Assembly (NCBI RefSeq): GCF_023006325.1
Contig: NZ_JAINDF010000006.1
Location: 124,001 to 188,000, forward strand
DNA length: 64,000 bases
DNA from: Kordiimonas marina
Lineage (GTDB): Bacteria > Pseudomonadota > Alphaproteobacteria > Sphingomonadales > Kordiimonadaceae
Direction of reading: 5' to 3'
This document shows positions 27,390 to 37,169 of this stretch, one piece after another. Every line of letters begins with the position of its first letter. Positions within the stretch are counted from its first letter, which is position 1. Both the position numbers and the translations under genes were made by a program. The notes under the pieces are model-generated. The model was not told the origin of the DNA, ran no database searches, and saw nothing but the letters and a program-made list of their open reading frames with translations.

Positions 27390-28994
27390 ATGTTGACCTT
27401 TCCGCGCTGGAAAGTGCTGATGATTTTTGGGGTGATCCTCTACGGGATCTTGACAGCCCTGCCAAACTTCCTGACCGCCGACGAACGCGCCGAGCTGCCG
27501 GGCTTCCTGCCGTCCAAGACGTTGAGCCTCGGCCTTGACCTTCAAGGCGGCGTTCACCTTTTGTGGGGTGCGGAAACGAACGATGTCATCAAGGCCCGCC
27601 TTGATAACCTGATCGACCAGGTCGTCAGCATCCGCCGTACCGAACACGGTCTGAACTTCCAGAACATCCACATTGATGGACGCTCGGTTGTCTTCAACGT
27701 CACCCGTGACGAAATGGTCGAAAAGGCCCGCGAAAAGCTGCTGCCGATCACCAAGGCGAGTACGGTTGCCGGTGGCAACATCATGCAGGCCGGTGTTCAG
27801 GAAGTGGAACTGAGCCATGATGGCCGCAAGTTCAAGCTGACGCTGACCGACCAAGGCATCGAGGTGCAGAAACGCGAAGCCGTTGCCCGTGCGATCGAGG
27901 TGATGCGGAAACGTGTCGACCCGGACGGTACCAAGGAAATCACCATCCAGCCGCAGGGCTCGGACCGGATTGTCCTTGAGGTGCCGGGGGCAAGCGACCC
28001 GCAGAAGATCATCGACATCGTCGGTAAGACCGCGAAGCTGACCTTCCATGACGTGGTTACGAACGCCTCGCCGGAAGATATCGCCCGTGGCCGGGTAATG
28101 CCGGGCACCAAGGTGTTGCCGATGAAAGACGGTGGTCAGATCGTCGTTAAGAACCGGGTGATTGTCTCGGGGGATGACCTGACCGACGCCAAGGCGGCCT
28201 TCGACCGTTATGGCCGTCCGGCCGTGGCCTTCTCCTTCAATACCGCAGGGGCTTTGAAGTTCGGCAATCATACCAAGAACAATATCGGCCGTCCGTTCGC
28301 CATCGTGCTCGATAACCAGGTTATCAGCGCGCCGGTGATCCAGAGCCCGATCCTGGGTGGCCAGGGCCAGATTACCGGTATCGGTACGGCCGCCGATGCA
28401 CAGGAACTGGCGACGCTTCTGAAGGCTGGTGCCCTGCCGGTGCCGCTTACGGTCATGGAACAGCAGACGGTCGGCCCGACCCTCGGTGCCGACGCTATTG
28501 CCGCCGGTAAGAAAGCGTCCGTGATTGGCTTTACGCTTGTGGTTGCCTATATGCTGTTGACCTATGGCGGGTTTGGTGTTGCCGCGAACATCGCGCTTAT
28601 CACCAACGTGGTGCTTATCCTCGGTGCGCTGAGCCTGTTCCAAGCGACGCTGACGCTGCCGGGTATTGCCGGTGTCGTGCTCACGATCGGTATGGCGGTG
28701 GACGCCAACGTGCTGATCTTCGAGCGGATGCGGGAAGAGCAGTCGAATGGCCGGAAGCCGTTTGACGCCATGGCCCAGGGCTATGGTCAGGCTTTCTCGA
28801 CCATCGTTGACGCCAACATCACCACTTTCATTGCTGCGGTGCTTCTGTATCTCCTGGGTTCCGGCCCGGTACAGGGCTTTGCCGTGACGCTCGGGATCGG
28901 TATCCTGACGTCCATGTTTACGGCCGTCCTGCAGACCCGTCTCATTCTTGCCACTTGGCTGACGCGTCGTCGTCCGGCCAAGCTGCCGATTTAA
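27390..28994 (+). CDS. secD: Protein translocase subunit SecD
   Basis: RND-type proton-driven Sec accessory protein, 534 aa. N-terminal helix, then the signature LGLDLQGGVHLLW, the large periplasmic P1 region (residues ~60-350), and a C-terminal five-helix block with GMAVDANVLIFERMREE, the conserved SecD motif. A 14-base gap leads to secF. Confidence 0.96.
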   Translation: MLTFPRWKVLMIFGVILYGILTALPNFLTADERAELPGFLPSKTLSLGLDLQGGVHLLWGAETNDVIKARLDNLIDQVVSIRRTEHGLNFQNIHIDGRSVVFNVTRDEMVEKAREKLLPITKASTVAGGNIMQAGVQEVELSHDGRKFKLTLTDQGIEVQKREAVARAIEVMRKRVDPDGTKEITIQPQGSDRIVLEVPGASDPQKIIDIVGKTAKLTFHDVVTNASPEDIARGRVMPGTKVLPMKDGGQIVVKNRVIVSGDDLTDAKAAFDRYGRPAVAFSFNTAGALKFGNHTKNNIGRPFAIVLDNQVISAPVIQSPILGGQGQITGIGTAADAQELATLLKAGALPVPLTVMEQQTVGPTLGADAIAAGKKASVIGFTLVVAYMLLTYGGFGVAANIALITNVVLILGALSLFQATLTLPGIAGVVLTIGMAVDANVLIFERMREEQSNGRKPFDAMAQGYGQAFSTIVDANITTFIAAVLLYLLGSGPVQGFAVTLGIGILTSMFTAVLQTRLILATWLTRRRPAKLPI

Positions 28995-29008
28995 GGGAGG
29001 AACCGAAC

Positions 29009-29986
29009 ATGTTGCTGCGTATGGTTCCAGAGAACACCAAGATCAACTTCATGAAGCCTCGCTTCATCGCGATGGCCATTTCCGGGGTGTTGATCCTTCT
29101 TTCCTATGTGCTCTTCTTCACCGAAGGCCTCAATTACGGGATCGACTTCAAAGGCGGTCTGGCGATTGAGATCGGCATGGACAACAAGGATCAGGCTGTT
29201 CCGCTTGCCAAGGTTCGTGAATCGCTCACGAAGCTTAATCTCGGCGATGTCATGATCAAGGAATACGGCCGCAAGTCCGAAGCCATGATTAAGATCGAAC
29301 GCCAGCCGGGCGATGAAAAAGCCCAGACGGCTGCGATGAAAAAGGTCAGGGCTGCGCTTAGCGAAGCCATTCCGGGTGTCAACTTCCGTCAGGAAAACAT
29401 CGTTGGCCCCGTGGTTTCGGGTGAGCTGAAGGTGGACGGCACCATTGCCGTGACCGCCGCTGTTCTGGCCGTTCTCGTCTATATCTGGTTCCGGTTCGAA
29501 TGGCAGTTCGGCTTGGGGGCGGTGGTCGCGCTTGCGCACGACGTATCGCTGACCATCGGCTTCTTCGTCGTGACCGGGCTTGAATTCAACCTGTCGATCA
29601 TTGCGGCGCTGCTCACCATCGTGGGGTACAGTCTCAACGATACGGTCGTGGTTTATGACCGTATCCGGGAAAATATCCGCAAATACCGAAAAATGCCGCT
29701 GGAAGAGCTGATCAACCTGTCGCTTAACCAGACGCTGAGCCGGACGACCATGACGTCCTTCACCACGCTTCTTGCCCTGCTTGCGCTCCTCTTCTTCGGG
29801 GGCGAGGTTATCCGCGGCTTCACGGCGGCCATGACCTGGGGCATCGTTGTCGGTACCTACAGCTCGATCTTCATCGCCTCGCCGATGCTGCCGATGCTGA
29901 ATGTCCGCCGGGAAGCCATGTTGCAGGACGAGAAGAAAGATCCGACGGTCGACAATTCGCGGCCGACGCCTTTCGACATGATGTAA
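29009..29986 (+). CDS. secF: Protein translocase subunit SecF
   Basis: Partner of SecD, 325 aa. Signature GIDFKGGLAIEI after the first helix; the C-terminal membrane block contains VGYSLNDTVVVYDRIREN, the SecF counterpart of the SecD motif. Start 29009 is preceded by GGGAGG at 6 bases. The Mth938-like gene follows 13 bases downstream. Confidence 0.96.
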   Translation: MLLRMVPENTKINFMKPRFIAMAISGVLILLSYVLFFTEGLNYGIDFKGGLAIEIGMDNKDQAVPLAKVRESLTKLNLGDVMIKEYGRKSEAMIKIERQPGDEKAQTAAMKKVRAALSEAIPGVNFRQENIVGPVVSGELKVDGTIAVTAAVLAVLVYIWFRFEWQFGLGAVVALAHDVSLTIGFFVVTGLEFNLSIIAALLTIVGYSLNDTVVVYDRIRENIRKYRKMPLEELINLSLNQTLSRTTMTSFTTLLALLALLFFGGEVIRGFTAAMTWGIVVGTYSSIFIASPMLPMLNVRREAMLQDEKKDPTVDNSRPTPFDMM

Positions 29987-29999
29987 GGCTTTCTGACGT

Positions 30000-30407
30000 A
30001 TGACCCAGAAAATCCAATCAGGCGGTATAACCATCGAGCAGCAGTCGGATGAAGACCTGCTGCTCATCGAAGCCTATGGCGACGGTGGTTTCCGCCTGAT
30101 GGGACGTCGCGTCGAAGGCGCGACCCTCGTTCTCAAGGACGGTTTTTATCCGGTTGAGGCCACTGAGGTCTCCGAGCTGTCTGCCGCCAGTTTTGACCGG
30201 CTGATGACGCAAGGAACCGATGAAACCGATATCCTGCTGATCGGGACGGGGGAAAAGATGCAGCTGCTGCCTGCTGCCGTGCGGTCCCATCTCGACCAGA
30301 ACGGCATCGGTTTCGATATCATGGATACAGGGGCCGCTGCGCGCACCTACAATGTCCTGATGCTGGAAGGCCGCCGGGTCGCCGCCCTGCTGCTGCCTGT
30401 CGCCTGA
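30000..30407 (+). CDS. Mth938-like domain protein (DUF498)
   Basis: A 135-aa single-domain protein of the Mth938/NDUFAF3-like family. Family marks are YGDGGFRLMGRRVEGA at residues 22-37, the D-I-L-L-I-G-T-G strand, and the C-terminal A-A-R-T-Y-N-V-L-M-L-E-G-R-R-V-A-A-L-L-L-P. In mitochondria the homologue assists complex I assembly; the bacterial role is unknown. It almost always sits directly after secF in alphaproteobacteria, as here, so membrane-protein assembly is a reasonable inference. Confidence 0.85.
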   Translation: MTQKIQSGGITIEQQSDEDLLLIEAYGDGGFRLMGRRVEGATLVLKDGFYPVEATEVSELSAASFDRLMTQGTDETDILLIGTGEKMQLLPAAVRSHLDQNGIGFDIMDTGAAARTYNVLMLEGRRVAALLLPVA

Positions 30408-30572
30408 ACCTTATCAGGCCCTTTTCCGGCTTTTTACCGCATTCTCCACTCTGCCTGTCGCGGAAAATCTTGCTTTTGGCGGTATATGCCGCATCCTTGT
30501 CTCACAAAAACGTGAAGAAACCGGTGCCTCCTGGCAACTGGTCCTTAACCGACATGCGATGAGGATTACAGA

Positions 30573-31343
30573 ATGGATATGAACCAAGATATGAAAATGG
30601 GGCTGCCCATCGGCAAGCGCGCGCTTGTGTGGGTGGCGGGCCTGTCCCTCATAGGGATGGGTGGCTTGGCGCACGCAAGCGGTCAGGATGACGGCAAGAC
30701 CGTTCATAAGAAACAGGTGATTACCGTTCAGTCGGACGGCAGCACCATCGTCCGGAAGGATGGCAAGATCATTGTCAGCAACACCCATGTGGTGGCGGAT
30801 ACCGACCCGAGCATGGCTGAGACGGTCAGCGCCAAGGCCATCAGGGATGCGCGCGCGGCGCTTGAGGATATCGATGACCGGCTTAAGAAAACCCGCAACA
30901 GCGATGAACGCAAGGTGCTGGAAGTCGCCCGGGATAGCCTGAGGGGCACGATTGACGCACTTGAAGCCGCGCCCAATACACTGATTTACGACCATTATGT
31001 CATGGACGATGGTGACCTGAATGCCCGGGTGAAGGAACTTCGCCTGCATGAAGGCAAGATCAAGGGCCTGCGCGTGGAGTTGCACCGTGACCTTGAAAAC
31101 GCCCGTTCCGACATTGCCGACGCGCTTGAAGGGTTGGAGGTTGAGGTCAACCAGAATGGCGATATCACGCGCCTGCGTATGAATGACCTTAAAGGATTGC
31201 AGGATGAGCTCGACCGCACGGAGGAGCAGCGCCTGAAAGCGCTCGAACGCGCGGAAGCGGAAATCAAGCGTGCCCGGGCCAACCTCGAACGGCGGATCGA
31301 GGAAAAGAAGGCCCGCGAGGCCGAAAACGCCCCGAAACACTGA
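30573..31343 (+). CDS. Exported coiled-coil protein, function unknown
   Basis: A 256-aa protein with a signal peptide (V-W-V-A-G-L-S-L-I-G-M-G-G-L-A-H-A). A short beta segment follows (KKQVITVQSDGSTIVRKDGK). The rest, from about residue 88 to the end, is heptad-rich helix full of Arg/Glu/Leu/Ala. No family is recognised with certainty. Ribosome site GAGGA lies 8 bases before ATG. It stands between the Mth938-like gene and the aminotransferase, with gaps of 165 and 224 bases, so it probably has its own promoter. Confidence 0.75.
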   Translation: MDMNQDMKMGLPIGKRALVWVAGLSLIGMGGLAHASGQDDGKTVHKKQVITVQSDGSTIVRKDGKIIVSNTHVVADTDPSMAETVSAKAIRDARAALEDIDDRLKKTRNSDERKVLEVARDSLRGTIDALEAAPNTLIYDHYVMDDGDLNARVKELRLHEGKIKGLRVELHRDLENARSDIADALEGLEVEVNQNGDITRLRMNDLKGLQDELDRTEEQRLKALERAEAEIKRARANLERRIEEKKAREAENAPKH

Positions 31344-31567
31344 GGGTTATACCTTAAAACCTGCCGGGATGGCTGCCTCAGGTGGCCATCTCGCATTTCC
31401 CGGTTCCCACGTCATTATCTGTGGCGAACGCGCAACAGAATTTCAATTTCATAAAGAAATCATTCCGATGATTGCGCTTCGGTCGTTTATCCCTTAGGGA
31501 TATCGGTTCGGGTTCGCGGCATGGTGCCGCCACCCCTCAAGAGCAATTTACTGGATACTACTTCATC
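31344..31567 (+). promoter_or_regulatory. Leader of the aminotransferase-hom-glpX-recJ run
   Basis: This 224-base gap contains a 15-base near-perfect palindrome, TATCCCT-T-AGGGATA (31488-31502), about 65 bases before the aminotransferase ATG. The gap is AT-richer than its flanks around 31420-31490 and presumably holds the promoter. The palindrome is an operator candidate. Confidence 0.35.
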
Positions 31568-32794
31568 ATGGAAAACCCCGCCTTTTACCGTATCAGACGC
31601 CTGCCGCCTTATCTGTTCGCTGAAGTGAACCAGATGAAAGCAGCGGCACGAGCGCGGGGCGAGGACATTATCGACCTTGGGATGGGCAACCCGGACCTGC
31701 CGACGCCGCAGCATATCATCGACAAGCTCAAGGAATCTGCAGACAATCCGCGCGCTCATGGCTACAGCATGTCGCGGGGTATCCCGGGGCTCCGCAAGGC
31801 GCTGGCGGGCTATTATAAGCGCCGTTTCGGTGTGGATATCGACCCGGAAACCGAAGCTGTGGTGACGCTGGGCTCCAAGGAGGGGCTCGCCAACCTCGCG
31901 CAGGCCATCACGGCCCCCGGTGACGTTATCCTGTCGCCGAACCCCAGCTATCCGATCCACCCTTATGGTTTTATGATCGCGGGGGCTTCTGTGCGCCATA
32001 TGCCGATGGCGCCGGGTTATGATTTCATGACCGAGCTTGAAAAGGCCGCCCAGCATTCGGTGCCGAGCCCGTCGGCGGTTATCCTCAATTATCCGTCAAA
32101 CCCGACGGCTGAGGTCGTGGACCTGAATTTTTACCGCGAAGTGGTTAATTTCTGTAAGAAGCGCGGCATCTGGATCCTGTCGGACCTCGCATACGCCGAA
32201 ATCTATTTCGACGACCAGCCGCCGCCCTCGATCCTGGAAATCCCGGAAGCACGGGATATCGCGGTTGAGTTTACCTCCATGTCGAAAACCTATTCCATGG
32301 CGGGCTGGCGTGTAGGCTTCGCGGCCGGTAACAAGCATCTGATCGGCGCGCTGACGCGGGTAAAAAGCTATCTGGACTATGGCGCTTTCACGCCGGTGCA
32401 GGTGGCTGCGGCTGCCGCGCTCAATGGCCCGCAGGAGTGCATTGAGGAACACCGGCAGACCTATAAGGCCCGGCGCGATGTCCTCATCGAAGGCCTCGCC
32501 GCTGCCGGTTGGCAGGTGCCGAGCCCCAAGGCCACCATGTTCGCCTGGGCGCCGCTGCCTGAAGCTTTCAAGGAGATCGGGTCGATGGAGTTTGCAAAAC
32601 TCCTCTTGACCCACGCGAAGGTGGCTGTATCACCCGGTGTCGGCTTCGGCGAATATGGCGAAGGCTATGTGCGGATCGCGCTCGTGGAGAACGAGCACCG
32701 CATCCGCCAGGCCATCCGGAACATCAAGCGCTTCATGGCGCACAAGGACGAAATTCTGGCTGAGTGGCGTGAAGCCCAGCAGGACAAAGACTAA
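31568..32794 (+). CDS. PLP-dependent aminotransferase, AlaC/DapL-like
   Basis: Fold-type I aminotransferase, 408 aa. Start region RIRRLPPYLFAEVNQMK and IIDLGMGNPDLPTP, then LNYPSNPTAEV, and the PLP lysine in SMSKTYSMAGWRVGFAAG are as in the AlaC (glutamate-pyruvate) / LL-diaminopimelate type group. The genes after it (homoserine dehydrogenase, then glpX, recJ) form a widespread alphaproteobacterial set. The exact amino donor is not determined. The start at 31568 lacks a strong ribosome site but fits the family N-terminus M-E-x-x-F-x-R-I-x-R-L-P-P-Y. Confidence 0.88.
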   Translation: MENPAFYRIRRLPPYLFAEVNQMKAAARARGEDIIDLGMGNPDLPTPQHIIDKLKESADNPRAHGYSMSRGIPGLRKALAGYYKRRFGVDIDPETEAVVTLGSKEGLANLAQAITAPGDVILSPNPSYPIHPYGFMIAGASVRHMPMAPGYDFMTELEKAAQHSVPSPSAVILNYPSNPTAEVVDLNFYREVVNFCKKRGIWILSDLAYAEIYFDDQPPPSILEIPEARDIAVEFTSMSKTYSMAGWRVGFAAGNKHLIGALTRVKSYLDYGAFTPVQVAAAAALNGPQECIEEHRQTYKARRDVLIEGLAAAGWQVPSPKATMFAWAPLPEAFKEIGSMEFAKLLLTHAKVAVSPGVGFGEYGEGYVRIALVENEHRIRQAIRNIKRFMAHKDEILAEWREAQQDKD

Positions 32795-32813
32795 GCCCTT
32801 CAGGAGTATGAGT

Positions 32814-34121
32814 ATGGCGCATTCCGATAAACGCGAACTGGTGCTTGGCATCGCGGGGCTTGGCACCGTTGGCGCCGGCGTGGTCAAGATACTGACCGGG
32901 CACGCGGATTTGATTGCCGCGCGGGCGGGGTGCCCGGTGCGCATCAAGGCTGTCTCCGCGCGGGACCGCAGCCGCGACCGCGGCGTCGATCTCTCCGCCT
33001 ATGACTGGTACGATAATGCGGCCGATATGGTCGAAGACGATGAGATCAACCTGATCGTGGAGCTGATCGGTGGCTCGGACGGCCCTGCGCTGAAGCTTTC
33101 CCAGGCGGCGCTTGAACGCGGCAAGGGATTCGTCACCGCCAACAAGGCGCTCATCGCCACCCATGGCAAGGCGCTTGCGATAACGGCCGAGGAGCAGGGC
33201 GCCGCGCTCCGGTTCGAGGCGGCGGTCGCAGGTGGTATCCCGATCATCAAGGCGCTGGGCGAAGGCCTGGCCGCCAATGAGATCATCGGCGTGCGCGGCA
33301 TCCTCAATGGTACCTGTAACTATATCCTGACGCGCATGGAGAACGAAGGCCTTGATTTCTCGGAGGTTCTCGCGGACGCACAGCGGCTGGGTTATGCCGA
33401 AGCCGACCCGACCTTCGACATCGACGGCATCGACACCGCGCACAAGACCGCGATTCTGGCGGCGATGGCGTTCGGGAAGGAGCCGAATATCCAGAACCTG
33501 CCGACCGAGGGCATCCGCACCATCGCGCCGGTGGATATAGAATATGCCCGGGAGCTCGGCTACCGGATCAAGCTTCTCGGTGTCGCACAGCGCACCAAGG
33601 AAGGCATCGAAACCCGCGTCCACCCTGCAATGGTGCCGATTTCCGCGCCGCTCGCCGGGGTGATGGATGCGACAAACGCGGTGATGGTAGAGGGTGATTT
33701 CGTCGGCCAGACCGTCTATGTCGGCGCGGGCGCGGGCGAGGGACCGACCGCTTCGGCCGTGGTTGCGGACATTATCGATGTCGCCCGCTGCGGCAACAGT
33801 TGTCCCGCTTTTGGTGTTGCACCTGCAACACTTGAGCCTTATGTGCCGGTGCCGGTCGAACGTCATCAGGGCACCTATTACATCCGCCTGCGCGTCGACG
33901 ACCGCCATGGGGTGATGGCGGACATCACCGCCGCGCTTGCCGAGGAACAGGTGTCGATCGAAAGCATGCTCCAGCGCGGGCGTGCGACCGAAGGTGGCGT
34001 TTATATCGTCCTTACAACTCACCTGACGGCAGAAGCTGCAATTTCGGCAACACTCAACCGTTTTACAAAATTGGAATGTGTGCTAGAGACCCCCACTATG
34101 TTAAGAATCGAGGCATTCTGA
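32814..34121 (+). CDS. hom: Homoserine dehydrogenase
   Basis: NAD(P)H-dependent enzyme of threonine and methionine synthesis, 435 aa. Nucleotide-binding LGIAGLGTVGAGVVKIL, catalytic-domain GIPIIKALGEGLAANEI, GILNGTCNYILTRM and AEADPTFDIDGIDTAHK are all present. The C-terminal ACT domain begins near YYIRLRVDDRHGVMADIT and suggests feedback control by an amino acid. ATG 32814 has AGGAG 7 bases upstream; the nearby ATG 32808 is too close to it. Confidence 0.96.
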   Translation: MAHSDKRELVLGIAGLGTVGAGVVKILTGHADLIAARAGCPVRIKAVSARDRSRDRGVDLSAYDWYDNAADMVEDDEINLIVELIGGSDGPALKLSQAALERGKGFVTANKALIATHGKALAITAEEQGAALRFEAAVAGGIPIIKALGEGLAANEIIGVRGILNGTCNYILTRMENEGLDFSEVLADAQRLGYAEADPTFDIDGIDTAHKTAILAAMAFGKEPNIQNLPTEGIRTIAPVDIEYARELGYRIKLLGVAQRTKEGIETRVHPAMVPISAPLAGVMDATNAVMVEGDFVGQTVYVGAGAGEGPTASAVVADIIDVARCGNSCPAFGVAPATLEPYVPVPVERHQGTYYIRLRVDDRHGVMADITAALAEEQVSIESMLQRGRATEGGVYIVLTTHLTAEAAISATLNRFTKLECVLETPTMLRIEAF

Positions 34122-34137
34122 TAAGGGGAGCTTGCCG

Positions 34138-35091
34138 ATGTCGTCACAGGATCTGACCCGCCTTCTGGTCCTTGAAATGGTGCGTGTCACCGAAGCCGCG
34201 GCGATTGCCGCCAGCGCCCTGACCGGTCGCGGAGATGAGAAAGCCGCCGATGCCGCGGCGGTGGAAGCCATGCGGGAGGCCCTCAACGGCTTGCCGATCG
34301 ACGGCACCATCGTCATCGGCGAAGGGGAACGTGACGAAGCGCCGATGCTTTTCATCGGTGAGAAGGTCGGCACCGGCGGGCCCAAGCTCGATATCGCGCT
34401 CGACCCGCTCGAAGGCACCACCATCTGCGCCAAATCCATGCCGAACTCGCTGGCCGTGCTGGCGATTTCCGAAGCTGGCGGCCTCCTGAACGCCCCGGAC
34501 GTTTACATGGACAAGATCGCCGTCGGCGGCGGCCTGCCGGAAGGCATCGTCGACCTCGACAAGTCGGTCGAACAGAACGTCCGTGACCTGGCCGAAGCCA
34601 AAGGCAAATCCATCGAAGACATGATGGTCTGTGTGCTGGACCGCCCGCGCCACGCCGAGCTTATCCGTGAGCTGCGTGACCTGGGCTGCGGCATCAAGCT
34701 GATCGGCGACGGTGACGTGGCCGGCGTCATCGCCACCACCGACCCCGCAACCTGTATCGACCTTTACATGGGTTCAGGCGGCGCGCCGGAAGGCGTTCTG
34801 GCGGCGGCAGCACTGCGCTGCATCGGCGGCCAGATGCAGGGCCGTCTCTTGTTCCGGAACGATGACGAACGCAGCCGCGCCCGCAAGTGGGGCATCGAGG
34901 ACCTGGACCGCAAATATTCGATGATCGAACTGGCGTCCGGCAATGTCATTTTCTCGGCAACCGGCGTCACCGACGGCGACATGCTCGAAGGCGTGCACAA
35001 GGAAGACGGCTGCTTCACCACCGAAACGCTGGTCATGCGGTCGGAAAGCAAGACTGTCCGCCGGGTGAAAACCGTCCACGGCGCGAACTAA
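34138..35091 (+). CDS. glpX: Class II fructose-1,6-bisphosphatase
   Basis: Gluconeogenic Mn/Mg-dependent phosphatase, 317 aa. GlpX signature: IDGTIVIGEGERDEAPMLFI, the substrate motif LDPLEGTTICAK, then IKLIGDGDVAGVI and DLYMGSGGAPEGVLAAAALR. Ribosome site AGGGGAG, 9 bases. Twelve bases separate it from recJ. Confidence 0.96.
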   Translation: MSSQDLTRLLVLEMVRVTEAAAIAASALTGRGDEKAADAAAVEAMREALNGLPIDGTIVIGEGERDEAPMLFIGEKVGTGGPKLDIALDPLEGTTICAKSMPNSLAVLAISEAGGLLNAPDVYMDKIAVGGGLPEGIVDLDKSVEQNVRDLAEAKGKSIEDMMVCVLDRPRHAELIRELRDLGCGIKLIGDGDVAGVIATTDPATCIDLYMGSGGAPEGVLAAAALRCIGGQMQGRLLFRNDDERSRARKWGIEDLDRKYSMIELASGNVIFSATGVTDGDMLEGVHKEDGCFTTETLVMRSESKTVRRVKTVHGAN

Positions 35092-35103
35092 GGGGTGGGC
35101 CCG

Positions 35104-36915
35104 ATGCAGGCCGACCCGGAAAAAACAGAAACGGCGGAACCGCTTCTCGGTGTCCGCCGTTCTATTTTGGGCCAGGCCTGGCAGGCCCGCGCCTATGTTC
35201 CCAGAATCGCCGAGGCGATAGCCGCCACGCTCGATGTACCGCTTGTGGTAGGGCAGCTTATCAACAGCCGCGGGATCGGCCTGGAGGACGCTGAAACCTT
35301 CTTCACGCCGTCCCTGAAGGAAAGCCTGCCTGATCCGTCCAGCTTCCTGGATATGGACAAGGCGGCGGCGCGTATCGTCCGCGCCATCCAAATGGGCGAA
35401 GAGATCGCCATCTTCGGTGATTATGACGTCGATGGCGCCACCTCCAGCGCCGTTCTCTACCGCTTTCTCACCGCGCTTGGTGCCAAGGTGCGGATCTATA
35501 TCCCGGACAGGATGCGCGAAGGCTACGGCCCCAACGCGCCCGCGCTTTTAGGACTTCGGAGCCAAGGCGTCGACCTCGTCATCACGGTGGACTGCGGCAC
35601 GCTGTCGTATGAGCCCCTGAAGGCCGCGAAGGATGCCGGGCTTGAGGTCATCGTGGTTGACCACCACAAGGCCGAAACCAAGCTGCCGGAGGCCGTGGCC
35701 ATCATCAACCCCAACCGGCTGGATGACGACAGCGGGCAGGGCCAGTTGGCGGCGGTCGGTGTTGCCTTCCTGCTGGCGGTCGCTATCAACCGGGACCTGC
35801 GGACGGCGGGCTATTATGCGGGCAGGCGCGCGCCGGACCTTCTGGGCCTTCTGGATATCGTGGCGCTTGGCACCATCTGTGATGTCGTGCCGCTTACGGG
35901 GGTTAACCGCGCGCTGGTCACGCAAGGGCTGAAGGTGATGGCGAGCCGCCATAACGCCGGCATCAATGCGCTCGCGGATATCGGCCGCGTTTCGGAAGCG
36001 CCGGGCACCTACCATGCGGGCTTTATCATCGGGCCGCGGCTCAACGCCGGGGGCCGTGTGGGTGAAAGCCATCTGGGCGCCCGTATCCTGACGACCGACA
36101 GCGACAACGAAGCCCGGATGATCGCTGAGAAGCTGGACCGCTATAACCTGGAACGCCAGGCGATCGAAGCTGAGGTGCTTCAGGCGGCGATGGAGCAGGT
36201 GGAAGCGGGCCTCGGCCCTGAAGGCGAGCCGGACACCATGGTGATCGCGGCGGGCGAAGGCTGGCACGCGGGCGTGATCGGCATCGTCGCCAGCCGATTG
36301 AAGGACCGCTACGGTCTGCCGAGCCTGGTGATCGGTATCGATGACGGCGAGGCCAAGGGCTCCGCGCGCTCAATCAGCGGGGTCGACCTGGGGGCTGCGG
36401 TCATCGAGGCCGTGCAGCAGGGGCTCCTGATCAAGGGCGGTGGCCACGCCATGGCGGCGGGGCTTTCGGCGGCACCCGACAAGCTGGAGGAGCTCAGCAG
36501 CTTCCTGCGGGAGTATCTGCGTGATGAAGTGGCGCGGGCGCGTGAAAGCCGGGCGCTGAAGATCGATGCGGTGATCAGCCTGTCGGGCGCCACCGTGGAG
36601 CTCCTGGACCAGATAGAGCAGGTCGGGCCGTTCGGTGCCGGGAACCCGGGCCCGCACTTCGCCATTCCCAATGTGGACCTCATCAAGGCCGACCGGGTGG
36701 GCACCAACCACCTGCGCTGTATCTTCAAATCGAAAGACGGCCAGTCGATCAAGGCGATGGCGTTCAGACAGGCGGATCAGGAACTCGGGCACGTGCTTCT
36801 GACCGGCCTTGGACGGCGCTTCCATATTGCCGGAAAGCTGAAGAAAGATACCTGGGGTTCAACCCCGAAGGTGGAAATGACGCTGGAGGATGCAGCGCTC
36901 GTCGGCCTACCGTAA
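35104..36915 (+). CDS. recJ: Single-stranded-DNA-specific exonuclease RecJ
   Basis: 5'-3' ssDNA exonuclease of recombination and mismatch repair, 603 aa. DHH-family motifs: AIFGDYDVDGATSSAVLYRF, VDCGTLSYEP, V-V-D-H-H-K and N-P-N-R-L-D-D. The DHHA1 domain carries G-G-G-H-A-M-A-A-G-L, and the OB-fold follows (F-G-A-G-N-P-G-P). The 5' end has AAGGGG before ATG. No terminator is seen before the tRNA promoter. Confidence 0.96.
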   Translation: MQADPEKTETAEPLLGVRRSILGQAWQARAYVPRIAEAIAATLDVPLVVGQLINSRGIGLEDAETFFTPSLKESLPDPSSFLDMDKAAARIVRAIQMGEEIAIFGDYDVDGATSSAVLYRFLTALGAKVRIYIPDRMREGYGPNAPALLGLRSQGVDLVITVDCGTLSYEPLKAAKDAGLEVIVVDHHKAETKLPEAVAIINPNRLDDDSGQGQLAAVGVAFLLAVAINRDLRTAGYYAGRRAPDLLGLLDIVALGTICDVVPLTGVNRALVTQGLKVMASRHNAGINALADIGRVSEAPGTYHAGFIIGPRLNAGGRVGESHLGARILTTDSDNEARMIAEKLDRYNLERQAIEAEVLQAAMEQVEAGLGPEGEPDTMVIAAGEGWHAGVIGIVASRLKDRYGLPSLVIGIDDGEAKGSARSISGVDLGAAVIEAVQQGLLIKGGGHAMAAGLSAAPDKLEELSSFLREYLRDEVARARESRALKIDAVISLSGATVELLDQIEQVGPFGAGNPGPHFAIPNVDLIKADRVGTNHLRCIFKSKDGQSIKAMAFRQADQELGHVLLTGLGRRFHIAGKLKKDTWGSTPKVEMTLEDAALVGLP

Positions 36916-36933
36916 GAAAAATGCAAAAAGGTG

Positions 36934-36962
36934 TTGACCGGCGACATGGCGACCGGTATCTA
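36934..36962 (+). promoter_or_regulatory. Promoter of the tRNA-Glu pair
   Basis: -35 TTGACC (36934-36939), a 17-base spacer and -10 TATCTA (36957-36962), ending 20 bases before the first tRNA. Good sigma-70-type match and spacing. Confidence 0.75.
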
Positions 36963-36982
36963 GGCCCCCGTCAGAGCGAGAT

Positions 36983-37058
36983 GGTCCCTTCGTCTAGCGG
37001 TCTAGGACGTCGCCCTTTCACGGCGAAAACACGGGTTCGAGTCCCGTAGGGATCACCA
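36983..37058 (+). tRNA. tRNA-Glu (anticodon TTC), copy 1
   Basis: 76 bases including encoded CCA. The acceptor arm GGTCCCT pairs with AGGGATC, the T-arm is ACGGG-TTCGAGT-CCCGT, and the anticodon loop is CTTTCAC with anticodon TTC. Confidence 0.97.
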
Positions 37059-37086
37059 CTCGCTGGCCCTGACAAAAATACCGCAT

Positions 37087-37162
37087 GGTCCCTTCGTCTA
37101 GCGGTCTAGGACGTCGCCCTTTCACGGCGAAAACACGGGTTCGAGTCCCGTAGGGATCACCA
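37087..37162 (+). tRNA. tRNA-Glu (anticodon TTC), copy 2
   Basis: Identical in all 76 bases to the copy at 36983, 28 bases downstream of it, and followed by a terminator. The two are presumably cut from one transcript. Confidence 0.97.
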
Positions 37163-37169
37163 TCGAAGA

